Positions 24,101 through 34,722 of a stretch of 64,000 bases of DNA are shown piece by piece (position 1 is the first letter of the stretch; every line of letters begins with the position of its first letter). Source of the stretch: Opisthocomus hoazin (lineage: Eukaryota > Chordata > Aves > Opisthocomiformes > Opisthocomidae); the NCBI RefSeq assembly GCF_030867145.1, contig NC_134428.1, forward strand, positions 22,423,537 to 22,487,536, written 5' to 3'. The notes below the pieces were generated by a model that worked only from the letters and a program-made list of their open reading frames with translations, ran no database searches and was not told the DNA's origin. A program made the translations under genes and the position numbers.

Positions 24101-26380
24101 ATGAGGGCACCCAACAGGGACAGGCAGAAAGCCAGCTCTGCACTGCACAGCAGGTCATGGAGCTAGTCAAAACTTGCCTCTTTAGGGTCTGCTCTGGCCA
24201 GCCTGTGGTTAACCCCTCTGGAGCAAAGCTTTTGATCTGCTTTCTGGGAGCAGGGACAGCCACAAGCAGCCATCCTCACAGCCGTTGGGAACAGCACTGG
24301 TCCCCTGGCACATGGGCAGATTGCCGAGCTGGCAGCTTGAGCCAGCCAAGCAAGCACCAGCAGCAATGCAGCCTCTCCTGGACCCTTGGGAGATGTCTTT
24401 GCTGCCAGCTGGGCAATGATGGCACCCTGTGATCCCTCCTGCACCCACCCAGGTGGGGACAGTCCTGCTCAGCAGCAGCCCTCAAAGACCCAGGCTTTCC
24501 AGCCCTTGTCCTGCCCAAGCCTTTGGCACTTGGTTTTGTCCCAACCACCACACCAGCTGGTGGGATCCAACCTGGTCCCTGCCCCAGCACAGGGACAGCA
24601 AGGGGAGCAGCTCCAGGAGCCACCACCCATCCCTTGGTTAGGTTCAACCCCGCAGGTCCCTGTCACAGACACTGCAGATGGAGCCAAGCAAGGCACACCA
24701 GGCACAAACCAGGCACCATCTGAGGTCCCTCAGAGTAGTTTGGGTTTCCAGGCTCCTTTCCCCCTTTGTCATGTCTTCAGAGAGCTCTTTAAACAGGAGG
24801 AAAGGCCTTCTGCTGACAGGACCCACCGCAGCTCCGTCAGCCACCTCCCTCCCAGCACAGAGCAGCATACCTGGCAGCCTGCGTAGCCTGCAGCTGCAGC
24901 TTGGTGTTGCTCCCATTCACACCTTCAACGATTTCCTCCAAGGACAGCTGAGTAGTCTGTGTCACAGGGAATGATTCAGAGTCAGACAGCAAGCCAGGAC
25001 TCCCTCCAGTTTAATCTCCGCAGTCAATCAGCTGTCTAGACCCAAGTCCATCACCACTTCATATCTAAGCAATGTCTGTTCTTTATGCAATGCAGTTTCG
25101 AGATGAGGCAGAGGAAGAGAATCCACAAAAGCCTTCAAGGCAACTAATCCTTATAATCAAGCACAGAAGGAGTCACTGACACACCGCAATGGGCCTACGA
25201 GCTCAGTAATTACCCCTCACCATGCAAGGAGCCAGACAGGAGCTTTCCCAGCTCCCAACGAGCTGGAGCACCAGCCAGTTCTACTTGCCATCAAGGGAAG
25301 CCACACAGGACATCATCTCCATGCAAAGTAACACAGAAAAAGGGCTAGGCAGTCTAGAACACTCCCCAGCACTGGGCATGGCCATCAGGAATGGCACTGG
25401 CTATTTAACCCAGGTCACTTGAGGTGGACTTGGTGGTGGTCCAAGCAGTAGATGATACCTACTGCACAAGCCATGTGCTGCAGTACTGAATCTGGCCATG
25501 CGCAGAGCGCCCAGCACTTACCTCATTTCTTTTGTCTTCTCCCAGAGAGGAGCTCTCATCCATCAAACTGATTGAAATACTCCTCCGCTTCAGGATCTGC
25601 TCATCCTTCTTGGCCTTCCGCAGCTCGATGTTCACCTCCACTCTCTGCCTCCGCATGGCCTGGAGGGAGAAAATCACCATCCCACCGGTGTCCGCATCAC
25701 CCAATTCCCCAAGGAGCTCAGCTCCACAACCTTCCGTCACAGGTTTCCTACACAAGGAGTGTTGGACATCTGCTCTCAGGCAGCTCCTAGCTATGGCCTC
25801 GGAGGATTATGTAGGAGATGGGACAGAGTAAAGCCTCTCAAGGACACGGGCTACTGGATGAACCAGCAATCAGTGAGTGTTTTTAAAAGTAGATTTGCTG
25901 AACCTGAAAGGCAAACACTCATCTCCTCTACTGGCTTAAAGCAAGTTGACAGATCCTGTGGTCTGACATTCCATAGCAGCCCGCTCTCCACAGGGACAGC
26001 TGTGGCAGAGAGCTCAGCAGGCTGGGGCCAAACCATCTCCCTTCCCCAGCACAGCTCAGAGCCACCCACCCAAAACTCACATCCCCCTTGCCTGTGCCAC
26101 CACGCTCCTCACAGCCCAGCCAGCTCCACACCACATCTCAAAAGCTAACTGAGCATCCCTGCCAGCAGAGCCATCCCCCCCACCTTTGCTACCCCACACA
26201 GGTAGATCTGGGGGCAACTGCCCTTCAGAAGCCTTCCCACCAGCTCCTGCCAAGAAACAAACCCCCAGCAGGCTCCACCATTGTCAGCAGGGTATGGCAC
26301 AGGGGAGTACTTACAGCTGTGTCCTTGCCCTTGTTCTTGAACTTCTTCATCCGCTCACTGTGCTTCTCCATGACCGGCAT
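18021..26380 (-). CDS. KPNA7: KPNA7, importin subunit alpha (10 coding exons, 517 aa)
   Basis: Importin alpha binds nuclear localisation signals and links cargo to importin beta for entry through the nuclear pore. The ten exons below total 1554 nt including the stop, with no internal stop or frameshift and GT/AG at every junction. In order they encode the importin-beta-binding domain (about residues 10-60, with KRR at 46-48), ten armadillo repeats and a short acidic tail ending DFNF. NLS-groove pairs are present: W138/N142, W180/N184 and W223/N227 (major site), W349/N353 and W391/N395 (minor site). Position 269 is Tyr, as in KPNA2. Similarity is to the KPNA2/KPNA7 subfamily; the neighbour SMURF1 and the MYH16 remnant upstream favour KPNA7, which in mammals is oocyte and early-embryo biased. 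Introns are short (about 0.3-1.45 kb) and hold no recognised mobile element. A non-coding 5' exon may exist: a possible acceptor (CCCCAG) lies near 26429. KPNA2 is the alternative name. Confidence 0.9.
19170..19319 (-). CDS. KPNA7: KPNA7 exon 9 (ARM9-10)
   Basis: 150 nt, residues 442-491: [19 protein letters not shown] then the [10 protein letters not shown] helix and [10 protein letters not shown], the acidic C-terminal repeat that the export factor CSE1L binds in this family. Acceptor TGTCAG, donor GTATGT. The next intron has an imperfectly spaced 20-bp direct repeat at 19396 and 19423. Confidence 0.93.
20038..20220 (-). CDS. KPNA7: KPNA7 exon 8 (ARM8-9)
   Basis: 183 nt, residues 381-441. 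[19 protein letters not shown] gives W391/N395, the second minor-site pair, then the ARM9 helices. Acceptor TTCCAG, donor GTAAGA. Confidence 0.95.
20519..20752 (-). CDS. KPNA7: KPNA7 exon 7 (ARM6-7)
   Basis: 234 nt, residues 303-380. [16 protein letters not shown] lies in ARM6 and [15 protein letters not shown] in ARM7, with W349/N353 of the minor NLS groove. [14 protein letters not shown] closely resembles KPNA7. Acceptor TCTAG, donor GTAAGG. Confidence 0.95.
21118..21381 (-). CDS. KPNA7: KPNA7 exon 6 (ARM4-5)
   Basis: 264 nt, residues 215-302. Begins [20 protein letters not shown] (W223/N227) and includes [16 protein letters not shown] with Tyr269 at the ARM5 position. Acceptor TTTCAG, donor GTAGGA. 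Confidence 0.95.
22567..22649 (-). CDS. KPNA7: KPNA7 exon 5
   Basis: 83 nt, ending codon 214. [20 protein letters not shown] continues ARM3/4; Asp188, after GNIAG, is the conserved acidic residue of the major NLS site. The exon ends in SPVTP, matching the short SP..P loop of KPNA7. Acceptor TACAG, donor GTAAAT. Confidence 0.9.
23152..23420 (-). CDS. KPNA7: KPNA7 exon 4 (ARM1-3, major NLS site)
   Basis: 269 nt, residues 97-187. It contains [19 protein letters not shown] (ARM2) and [13 protein letters not shown] (ARM3), giving two of the Trp/Asn pairs of the major NLS groove. MLSRQKNPP resembles the KPNA7 form more than KPNA2. Acceptor TTGCAG, donor GTGAGT. Confidence 0.95.
24871..24956 (-). 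CDS. KPNA7: KPNA7 exon 3
   Basis: 86 nt, residues 69-96 plus two bases of Arg97: a linker and the first helix of ARM1 ([22 protein letters not shown]). Acceptor ACACAG, donor GTATGC. Confidence 0.9.
25522..25659 (-). CDS. KPNA7: KPNA7 exon 2 (IBB domain)
   Basis: 138 nt, residues 23-68. It carries the core of the [23 protein letters not shown] followed by ILKRRS, an autoinhibitory NLS-like segment. Acceptor CTCCAG, donor GTAAGT. Confidence 0.93.
26315..26380 (-). CDS. KPNA7: KPNA7 coding exon 1
   Basis: Encodes residues 1-22, [20 protein letters not shown] then TA, the start of the IBB domain with the conserved basic [10 protein letters not shown] second in-frame ATG at codon 4 could also serve. 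The donor is GTAAGT. Confidence 0.9.
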
Positions 26381-26415
26381 CTCAGCAGGTTTGAGAGGTG
26401 CCAGATGAAAGACTT

Positions 26416-26421
26416 CACGTG
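26416..26421. promoter_or_regulatory. E-box CACGTG upstream of KPNA7 ATG
   Basis: A palindromic E-box lies 36 bp upstream of the KPNA7 start codon. E-boxes occur in many oocyte-gene promoters, but whether this lies in promoter, 5' UTR or intron is unknown because the transcription start is not visible. Confidence 0.25.
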
Positions 26422-27566
26422 CTTCTGGGGTTCAGGATGGAGCAGGGTTAGGTCACAGCTGCACAGCAACACCCACTTCCATCCACAGAGGGGTCTGGGA
26501 CACCCCCGCCCCCCCACTCCCACCAACAGCCTGTGCCACACATTTTCTCCCCCATTCCCCTAGCAAGGGAGATGCTGGAGGTCCCCTGCCCTAAGCAGAG
26601 CTCAGCAGGATCCTCACACACAGCAGCTGAGCCACTGAACTTAACACAAGCACAAACCACCACTTAACACCAGGCTACAAAAATTACAGCTGCTACAATC
26701 CCCAGAGGAAGCTGGACACACCACTTCTCACATCTACAGCGACACCACCTTCCTCTGCTTCTGATCCCAGGGCTTTTGGGTTTTAGACAGAGAGCCCAAG
26801 CCTTGCAAGGCCTCTTGCCTCCAAAAGGCTAAACTTCAGGTGTGATTTAAGGAGAATTAGCCACATCCAAGCCTACTCTCCGCTCCCACCACACAGACCA
26901 GCTTGGCTTCCTACACTGAGGTACCCCCAGTAGAAAATACACAAGGTCATGGGTGGTGGGATGAAGTGAGCAAGTTCAACTAAGCAAAGGGTTCTCCTGG
27001 AAACCCAGCTAACCATTTCTAAACATCTCCTAGCAAGAGCCACAGACATATACACAAATAAGACCAAGAGCAGGCCTTCAGACAGTTTTTGTCAGAAGAA
27101 GCCAGGCTTCCACCCAGCAGAAGCAGTGGTGTTTTCAGAGCAGCCAGACACCACCAAGGGCCCCCTAAAGCCAGGCTGTGCATAAATGCACTCACACAGG
27201 TGGTTGCATCTTCACCTTCTCTCCAGGCTTATAGCCAACACCTGTGTCTCAGACCAGCCTCCAAGAGCTCCCCTTCTTCCATCTTTTTAAGCTTGAAGGG
27301 CTTCACAATTTTTTTTTGTGCTCTCTCTCCCCCAGCAACCAAGGCCAGATGCCAACAGCATCAGCTCTTTATGCTAACCAAGCCACCAAGCTGCAGACCT
27401 CCCCCAGCTCACAGAGGGACTAGGACCATCCACCTCTCAGCTCAAGCCAGTTACACCCCATAGCCTTAAGCCCTACACCCAAACCTCAAGGACTGCTTCA
27501 GCCTCCCTTCCTATATTTCCCCCTCCAACAGAAGCACCCCAAAAGGTCTCTTCTTTCTGGGGAGCT

Positions 27567-27672
27567 TCACAGAATAGTAGGGCGTGGAAGGGACCTCTAT
27601 GGGTCATCTAGTCCAATCCCCCTGCCAAAACAGGGTCACCTAGAGCAGGCTGCACAGGACCTTGTCCTAGGT
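27567..27672 (-). mobile_element. CR1 3' end fragment
   Basis: CACAGAATAGTAGGGCGTGG, then GGGACCTCTATGGGTCATC and AGTCCAATCCCCCTGCC form a short 3' terminal CR1 piece, with its 3' end at the left. Confidence 0.85.
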
Positions 27673-30600
27673 TCCTCCACCCGCACCTCAACAGAGATAC
27701 ACTACAACCCTTATGCTGACACCAGTCAAGCAGGAGACCCAGCACAGCCCCACAGTCATCATAGGGTGGAAGGGAACAGACAGACAGACAGCCACCCACC
27801 ACTGCAAACAACAGACAGAATTACTCACCCCAGCTCCCTCTCATACCCCAGCACCTTCAGGCTGCCTCTTTTATTGCCCCCATGGAGCCACGACCCCTCC
27901 GAACTCACCCCCATGATTGGCTCTTCCCAGAACAGCCTCTCATTATCCCCAGCTGCTCCTCTGCCACGGCCACCTCGATGCACCTGGAAGGGGGTGGATG
28001 GAGATGCCATCCCTCCTGAGCTGCCTGCCTTCCCTCTGAAGCTGCTTCCCTTCCCTCCGGAGCAGCCTGGAATCCCTCTGGAGCTGCCCTCCTGCCTGGG
28101 CCGCCATGCTCACTCCCCGTGCCTCCTTCATACGTTTATGCTTTGCCCACTTTGGGCAGAGTTTGTGGCCAGACCCTTCACGGGAGATGCCATCCTGCAC
28201 CCGTACAATGCCTCCAGGCTGGAGCCTGGTGGGGCTGCAGCAGGAGGTAGCATGGAGGGAAACCCAGCAGGACCCTGTTATCTCCACGAGTCCTTTAGGT
28301 TTTGGCCTGGAGCTGCTGGGCAGCTCTGACCACGCTACGTTACGTGCCTATCGCAGTCTCCATCGGCTTTCGTCAAGAGGTCATTTGCATTTACAGTCCC
28401 CTAACACCAGTTACACGCTGATGCTGGGGCTGCTTGCACAGCTTGTCCTCCTGCCCGTGCCACCACTCCAGCCAACGGAGACTGCAGCATCCCAGCCCTC
28501 AAAATAACTGCTCGTGGCAGGGCTTGGCTACAGCTCTGCTGGAGGTTTTAGGGACTCTAAAGCGCTGAAGGCTTCCTGGTTTTGCCAGCCCTCCAGCCCA
28601 TCGCCCTTCTTAGCAAAGCCCCGGAAAACCCTCTCCGTGCCCCTCGTGTGCGCAGAGGTGCCAGCCTGGCCCAGCCGATGGGGAGAGGAGGAGCAGGGTT
28701 TGCCAAACAGGTAGGGAAAGCAGCTATGAAAACATTTCGTTAAAACCTGATTTTAAATTGCTTGGCATCTTTTTCTGTGAGGGAGACGGGACACATTGTG
28801 ATTCCCAGCGGGCGGTGGGCTCGCGGTGGGAAGCAGGAGGGGGGTGGGAGCAGCACCCACCGCCAGGGTCTTCACCCCCTGCACCCCGGGAGCACAGCCT
28901 GGGCCTTCGCACCCACCAGCCATGTACGTGGGAGCCATTTCAAACTGCATTATACACCTTACAGGGAACAACGAGTTCACCGGGCAGCTCCTTCCCGCAT
29001 GGAGATACCCACGGAATCACGCTGTGCAGTACCCGGGCTGCCTTAGGTCGTGGATTCAAACCCCGGGGTCACACTGATTCTCCCTTTCAAGGCAAGCGAA
29101 CCTTCCTTCGGGCAGAAGGTGGAGGGGGAAGGTTTGAGAGAAGACCTTCAGATAAACCTGTTGTTTGTGGGCATGAAAAAGCCTGTCGTGTAATCCTAGA
29201 TGCTGCATTTTTAAGCTTCAAGTGCCACCGGTTGCATTATCTTGCTTCTTGGCTGCTCGAGACAGGAAAATTACATTTCAATTGCTTTTTAATTCAACTT
29301 AATCTGGTGCAAAAGTTAGTGTGCACCCTCTAATTTTGTTTTCTGAGCGGTTTGTTTCAGCTAATTCCTAATCAGCCAACGCTAAATCAAAACAGGCCTG
29401 GCTCAAGCTGAAATAGATGAGCCCACGCAACCTTGCCAAGCGCTTTAATTAAATTGGCTCTAAATCACACCCTGAGATAAGTGGGGGCAGCTTCCAGCCC
29501 CGGCCAGCCCCCAGCAGTTGCTCCTCTGCCTGGAGAGCTCTCTCGCCCCAGGCACTGTGGGATGTGGATGTGCTACCAGGCTGTGAGAAGTTTATCGTTC
29601 TCCTGGGCTGCTCTTTCCCTCTCTGCCCTTTCCATCCCCTCTCCATGTGCCAAGCGGGATCAGACCCATCCTGTTCGGTCCTCAGTCACTGCCAGCGCAG
29701 GGAGGGAGAGGATGGGGAGAGAAAAACACATGCAGATTGATTAGCAACCTCGCTCCCCGGCCTTCGCTTTGGTCATCGATGGCACGAGAGGTGGCACAGG
29801 CGATCGCTCAGCCCTGCGAGCAGGCGGAGGATGAGTGGGGCTGGTTTCAACCCGTGTTGAGGACACGGGCGGATCGATATTTGCTGAGCAGGAAAGAGGA
29901 CAGCGGCTGGAGGAAAAAAAAACGTTTTGCTTTTCAACACAGTCAGAGGGTATCACAGTTAATGGAGAGGAAAGGAGATAAGCCCCTAAATCTACATGAC
30001 AGCGTCCCCTGAGCTCAGCCTTGTGTGCTCGAGCTGAAAAGCTGCATCGTGACAGGTATGAAAAGCTGCGGTTCCAGTTTAGAGGTTTTCTTTGTGGCTG
30101 CTCTCTCCCACCTTGCCGCCCCTCGCCCCGTGCTCCCACTGTAGGTTAGTTAAGCTTGTGGCTGGGGCAGATTTAAAAATACCAGTTTTAAGCCCTGAGA
30201 TACAAGCACTGATGTTTTTCCTCCTCTGTTTTTTCATCTTTAATAGGTTTACCCTCGCTGCGTGCGGGGATAGGTAAAGTCAGGAAAGATGTCAGCGCGT
30301 GGCATCTCCGCAGCGGGGTTAGCTGGGGCAGGAGCAGCCCGGGCTCCGTCACGGGGAGCTTCGTGGCCACAGCAGCTGCTCAGAGCAACCCTTCGGTGAA
30401 AGGAGCAGCTCACCTGGCAGAGAGCGAGCAAAGGTAGGGATTCCTGCCAGCCGCTGACCGCCTGCTCTCAGACAACGTATTTCCTCCGTCAGGTCTAATG
30501 TGCTTCATTAAGTTAACATCAACAAATTTATTTCACTGATTAGCTACAGTAACACCAAGGAAATATCCATGTAGGTTCCTGAACCAGCTGCCGAGGCAAC

Positions 30601-30802
30601 TGCTGGTGGATGCAGTGCAATTGCCAAGCGTGGCAGGGATGGAGCCTGGAAATTCCTCCTGTTTCGTTGGGGTGCACCCTCCCGGCGCCCGATCCTGGAG
30701 GGAGGCAGCGCTCGCTCCGCAGCCCACGCCGGTTCCTCCTGGGCGGGCAGATGCCAGGCAGCCGGTGACCTCCCCACCGCCAGCCAAGAGATTCATTTCA
30801 GC

Positions 30803-30962
30803 CCTATTGTGGGTGCAGCAGCCGCGGGCTGGAGTCGAGATCAGAGCTGCATTGTGCCAGGCACTAAACAAGCACATAATAAGCGACAGCCCCCGTCCCG
30901 CACAGTCTATCTAATCAGGACACGCAGAAGGTGGGAGAAGGGATTTATTGTTATCCCTGTCT
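30803..30962. repeat. Ancient amniote interspersed repeat remnant
   Basis: The order ATTGTGCCAGGCACTAAACA, AGCACATAATAAGCGACAGC, then ATCTAATCAGGACACGCAGA and TTATTGTTATCCCTG follows a well-known old amniote repeat ('gtgctgtacaaacacatag...gacagtccc...'). I recognise the pattern but cannot name the family with certainty. Confidence 0.45.
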
Positions 30963-31189
30963 TGCTGCTGAGCCAGTGCCAAAGCCAGACTCCACAGCTG
31001 GATTTTCCGAGGCTCAAGGTGCAGCTTGTTGTTTCTGCCAATTTAGTGTAGCGGCCTCAAGAAAACAGTCATGCTTTTCTTCCCCTCCCTTGCTTTTCTC
31101 CCCCGGCTCCTCTGCAGCCAGGAGCTGTGGGGATGCGCCCGTTCAGACAGCTCATTTGAAGAGAAAGCAACTCATGACAATAAAGGAAG

Positions 31190-31870
31190 AATCACAGAAT
31201 CCCAGCATGGTGGGGGTTGGAAGAGACCTCTGTGGGTCACCCAGTCCAACCCCCTGCCCAAGCAGGGTCACCCAGAGCAGGCTGCACAGCACCGCGTCCA
31301 GGCGGGGCTGGAATATCTCCAGAGAAGGAGACTCCACAGCCTCCCTGGGCAGCCTGGGCCAGGGCTCCGTCACCCTCAGAGGGAAGAAGTTCTTCCTCAT
31401 GTTCCGCTGGAACTTCTTCTGCTTCAGTTTGTGCCCATTGCCCCTTGTCCTGTCGCTGGGCACCACTGAAAAGAGTCTGGCCCCGTCCTCCTGACACCCA
31501 CCCTGCAGATATTTGTAGGCATTTGTAAGGTCCCCTCTCAGCATTCTCTTCTCCAGGCTGAACAAGCCCAGCTGCCTCAGCCTTTCCTCATAGGAGAGAT
31601 GTTCCAGTCCCCTCCTCATCCTCATAGCCCTCCACTGGACTCTCTCCAGTAGCTCCTCATCTTCCTTAAACTGGTGAGCCCAGAACTGGACACAGCACTG
31701 CAGATGGGGCCTTACTAGGGCAGTGTAGAGGGGAAGGAGAACCTCCCTTGACCTGCTGGCCACACTCCTCTTAATGAACCCCAGGGGACCATTGGCCTTC
31801 TTGGCAACGAGGGCACACTGCTGGCTCATGGTCACCTTGTCGTCCACCAGCACACCCAGGTCCAAGTTTC
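31190..31870 (-). mobile_element. CR1 LINE, 5'-truncated, with open ORF2 end
   Basis: The 3' end at the left shows AATCACAGAATCCCAGCATG and GGGGGTTGGAAGAGACC. The minus strand carries a 237-codon open frame (31152-31865), of which all but the last few codons lie in the element. It contains LGVLVDDKVTMSQQCALVAK, SRSREVLLPLYTALVRPHLQ and [19 protein letters not shown], the C-terminal part of the CR1 ORF2 reverse transcriptase. The uninterrupted frame implies fairly recent insertion. It lacks the catalytic RT and endonuclease domains. Confidence 0.95.
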
Positions 31871-34668
31871 CACCAGTTCAGTTGAAACGGCTCCTGCTGT
31901 GGCCATGGGATCGTTGGAGCTGGTAGGCAAGGAGGAGAGGTGTCGCCGAGGGCGGGCGTCAGCGCAGCATCGCATCTCGTGCTGCCAGCTGCAGCGGCAG
32001 GTCAGGGCAAACTGGTCCCCAGTGCAGCCCCTCGTCCCTGTGGTCAGTACAGGAATGTACCAGGGCTCTGCGATGGCAGGGCACCAAGAGGAGGGCAGCC
32101 TGTCTTAAAGGCAGCATAATCTTCTCCCAAATACCTGGGACTTTGGCCCGTTAAAGTGGGTTTGGTAAATACCAACTCTGCCGTGGTCACCCGCTGCACT
32201 GTGGGACATCTTCATTCCCACGATCCACGTTCAGGTTCACTAGGATTTTGTATTTGCTTGAGCAAATACATTTTTCACACCTAAGAGTTGTATGAGGTTA
32301 CGTGGACCAGAAAACCTGTCCCTCTGCATGGTGCTTTTCAAGGCAAAGTGCTCTTCGGTGCCTTTTTCCAGCCAAGACAGGATCGCTCATTCAGAAAGGT
32401 AGGTGCTGAAAAAAAAGAGAAAAAAAAGTCACATTTCTATTACACAGAAGAGATCGATATTTACTGATAAAGAGGCCTGGCAGAGCCCTGGGAATTAGGG
32501 AGAAGGGAATCGCTGTGGGGGAAGCCAGCCTGTGAAGTGGAGCACACCGTGAAGTTGAACACCAGCCAATTATCCCAGCAGCTGGGCTGGAGCTGGTGGG
32601 AGCTGCTGCTGAGCTCGCTGAGCCCCGGGAAGGAGCACGGCTAACGGCGTGAGCTGCGGGAGCCCTTTCCCGCTTGCCAAAGGCAGCTGCTGATGCCCGT
32701 TAGGCAGACGGTGTAAGCGGACGCCCCCGAAAACCGGCACAGCCCTGGAGGGCCTGTAACTCCACACCAGGCTGAACGTTAAGGAACTATTTTTAACTTC
32801 TAAGCAGCATCCTTTCTGCCAGCCACGGAGGGATTAGAGTAACAGTTTTTGAAATAATTTAAAAATAACATCAGACTTAATCATAGCTATTTATTAAATC
32901 CATTATCCTCTGTCAGTTATGATTTATTCAGCTGCGGAAACTATGATCACCTATGGCCAAAAATCTTACAGATTTTTTTTTCCCCCTAATGGGACCCAGT
33001 AATGATTCTTGCTTTAGTCACTGAACCTGTAACTTGAGGAACTGAAACAGAAATCTATGGTGAATTTGGGGTTGAGGCACAACGGAGTGATGGAGAGACC
33101 TTGGACTTCCTGAAAAAGCACATGATTTTGTATAAAACACGCGTGACCTTGCTCCACAGCACCTCGTGGAAGAAAGGCTATGAAGTGGAGTACCTTGTAG
33201 ATCACGTAGGGAAGAGAAACCCCAGGAAAACCCCAGGAAACCCAAATAAATCACGGGGTCTTGAGCTTCTGGATGCCACTTTGCTGTCAGAGAGTCCTTG
33301 TACAGCTTAATTAGACGAGGAGATGAGCTTTCCCGTGCTGCTCCTGCAGCCTCCTCGGCAGGGAGGGCTGCCAGACAGCAGCTCACCTTGCTCCAGCACC
33401 TCTGATTATCACAGCTGAGGACAGCATTTCCACAGAAATTAGTGTCTTTGTTTAAAATGTGTATTTAGCAGCCTTGGTTCAAAAGCCCTGTTGAAGAAAT
33501 GCTAAAAAGCGGATTCAACATGCGTATTCCACCTGATCCTAGGAGCCAAAGATAGTTTTTGCCAAGCCCAGGGGCAATATTCATCTCTGTTTCAACAGCT
33601 TCACATGTCATGCACACACTGATTTGGTAATGAGCTTTTGAGGGGCCCCCCAGTAATTAGATCTCATTGTGCCATCTCCTTTCTGCCACTCGGATGCTCC
33701 GAGGTCTGTCCTGGACAACCTGGTCCCTCCGCACCAGCGGAGGCCCTGGGCAGCACCATGCTGCTGCCGTGATCCTCCAAGCAGATTTGTTTTAACTGGG
33801 GCGTCTCGTATTAGGGGATTAGGTATGTAAAAATATGTACTCGAATTCCACATGTCGCTGTGCAGGGGCAGGGAATCGGTGTGGTCCATTTTTCTGAGGC
33901 TGAGGTACACAATTCCCCGGGAAAAAGGGCAACCAGGGGAGGAGGAATGGCAGAGCTCCCTCCTGCCCGCTCCATCTTGTCTGTTCTGCTCCTGAATGTC
34001 ACAGGCAGAGTGTGGCGAACAGGAGGTGCCCACAGCACGAACTGAACGGAGGATTCCAGGAGATGGTCCCAAACACACAGGATGAAAGCCCTGCAGACCT
34101 GCTAAGGAAGATGCTGATCGCCCCCGTTGAGACTGTGGTAATCACAGCCCATGGTGAGGGGTAGGGCTGTGGTTTTGCCAGTGTCCTCGTCCAGGGCTGT
34201 GGATGGTGGGCCAGTCAGAGTGGAGAGAAGCCACAGGCCTGTGCTGGAAAGGATTGACCCAGGGACAGTCCCAAGCTGGGGCTGCGGCTAAGCTGGGGCT
34301 GGCCCAGAACGGTGCTGGAGGCTGGGAGATGTCCCTGTCCAGGACGAGGTTGTGGCTCCCGATGGTCTCTGGCTAAGCGTAAGGGCTTGGCTGTTGGTGG
34401 TCCTTGGTCAGAGGTAGACACAGAGCCCTGAGGCTCAAGGCTGGGGCTAGGGGAAGGCTAACCAATAGACCTGCTTCAGGTTTAGTGTGGGCTCCGAGGG
34501 TTTCGGCTGTCCCCGAGCTCCGGCACGAAGGGACGGGCACGCACGTTGGCTGTTAGTCCCCACTTACTCCCTTCCAGATCTGGGCAGAGAACTGTTTTCT
34601 GACCCTTACTGCTCCTCCACTGTTGGCAGATGCAGCTAAACCCTGGCGGAACGGTTGGCTTAGCCTTC

Positions 34669-34722
34669 TGGTCCACCAGCCCAGAGGTGGTCCACCAGAC
34701 CAAACCTTACAGCTGGTCCACC
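34669..34722. repeat. Short direct repeats TGGTCCACC
   Basis: Three exact copies of TGGTCCACC start at 34669, 34688 and 34714. This is a minor, irregularly spaced repeat with no evident function. Confidence 0.5.

Noticed and set aside
27958-28110. CRISPR-like or satellite repeats near 28 kb
   Set aside because: The units are diverged, of unequal length and contiguous without spacers; they are ordinary low-complexity vertebrate sequence.
29041-29095. tRNA-like B-box (GGATTCAAACCCC)
   Set aside because: No matching A box, acceptor stem or anticodon arm could be paired around it.
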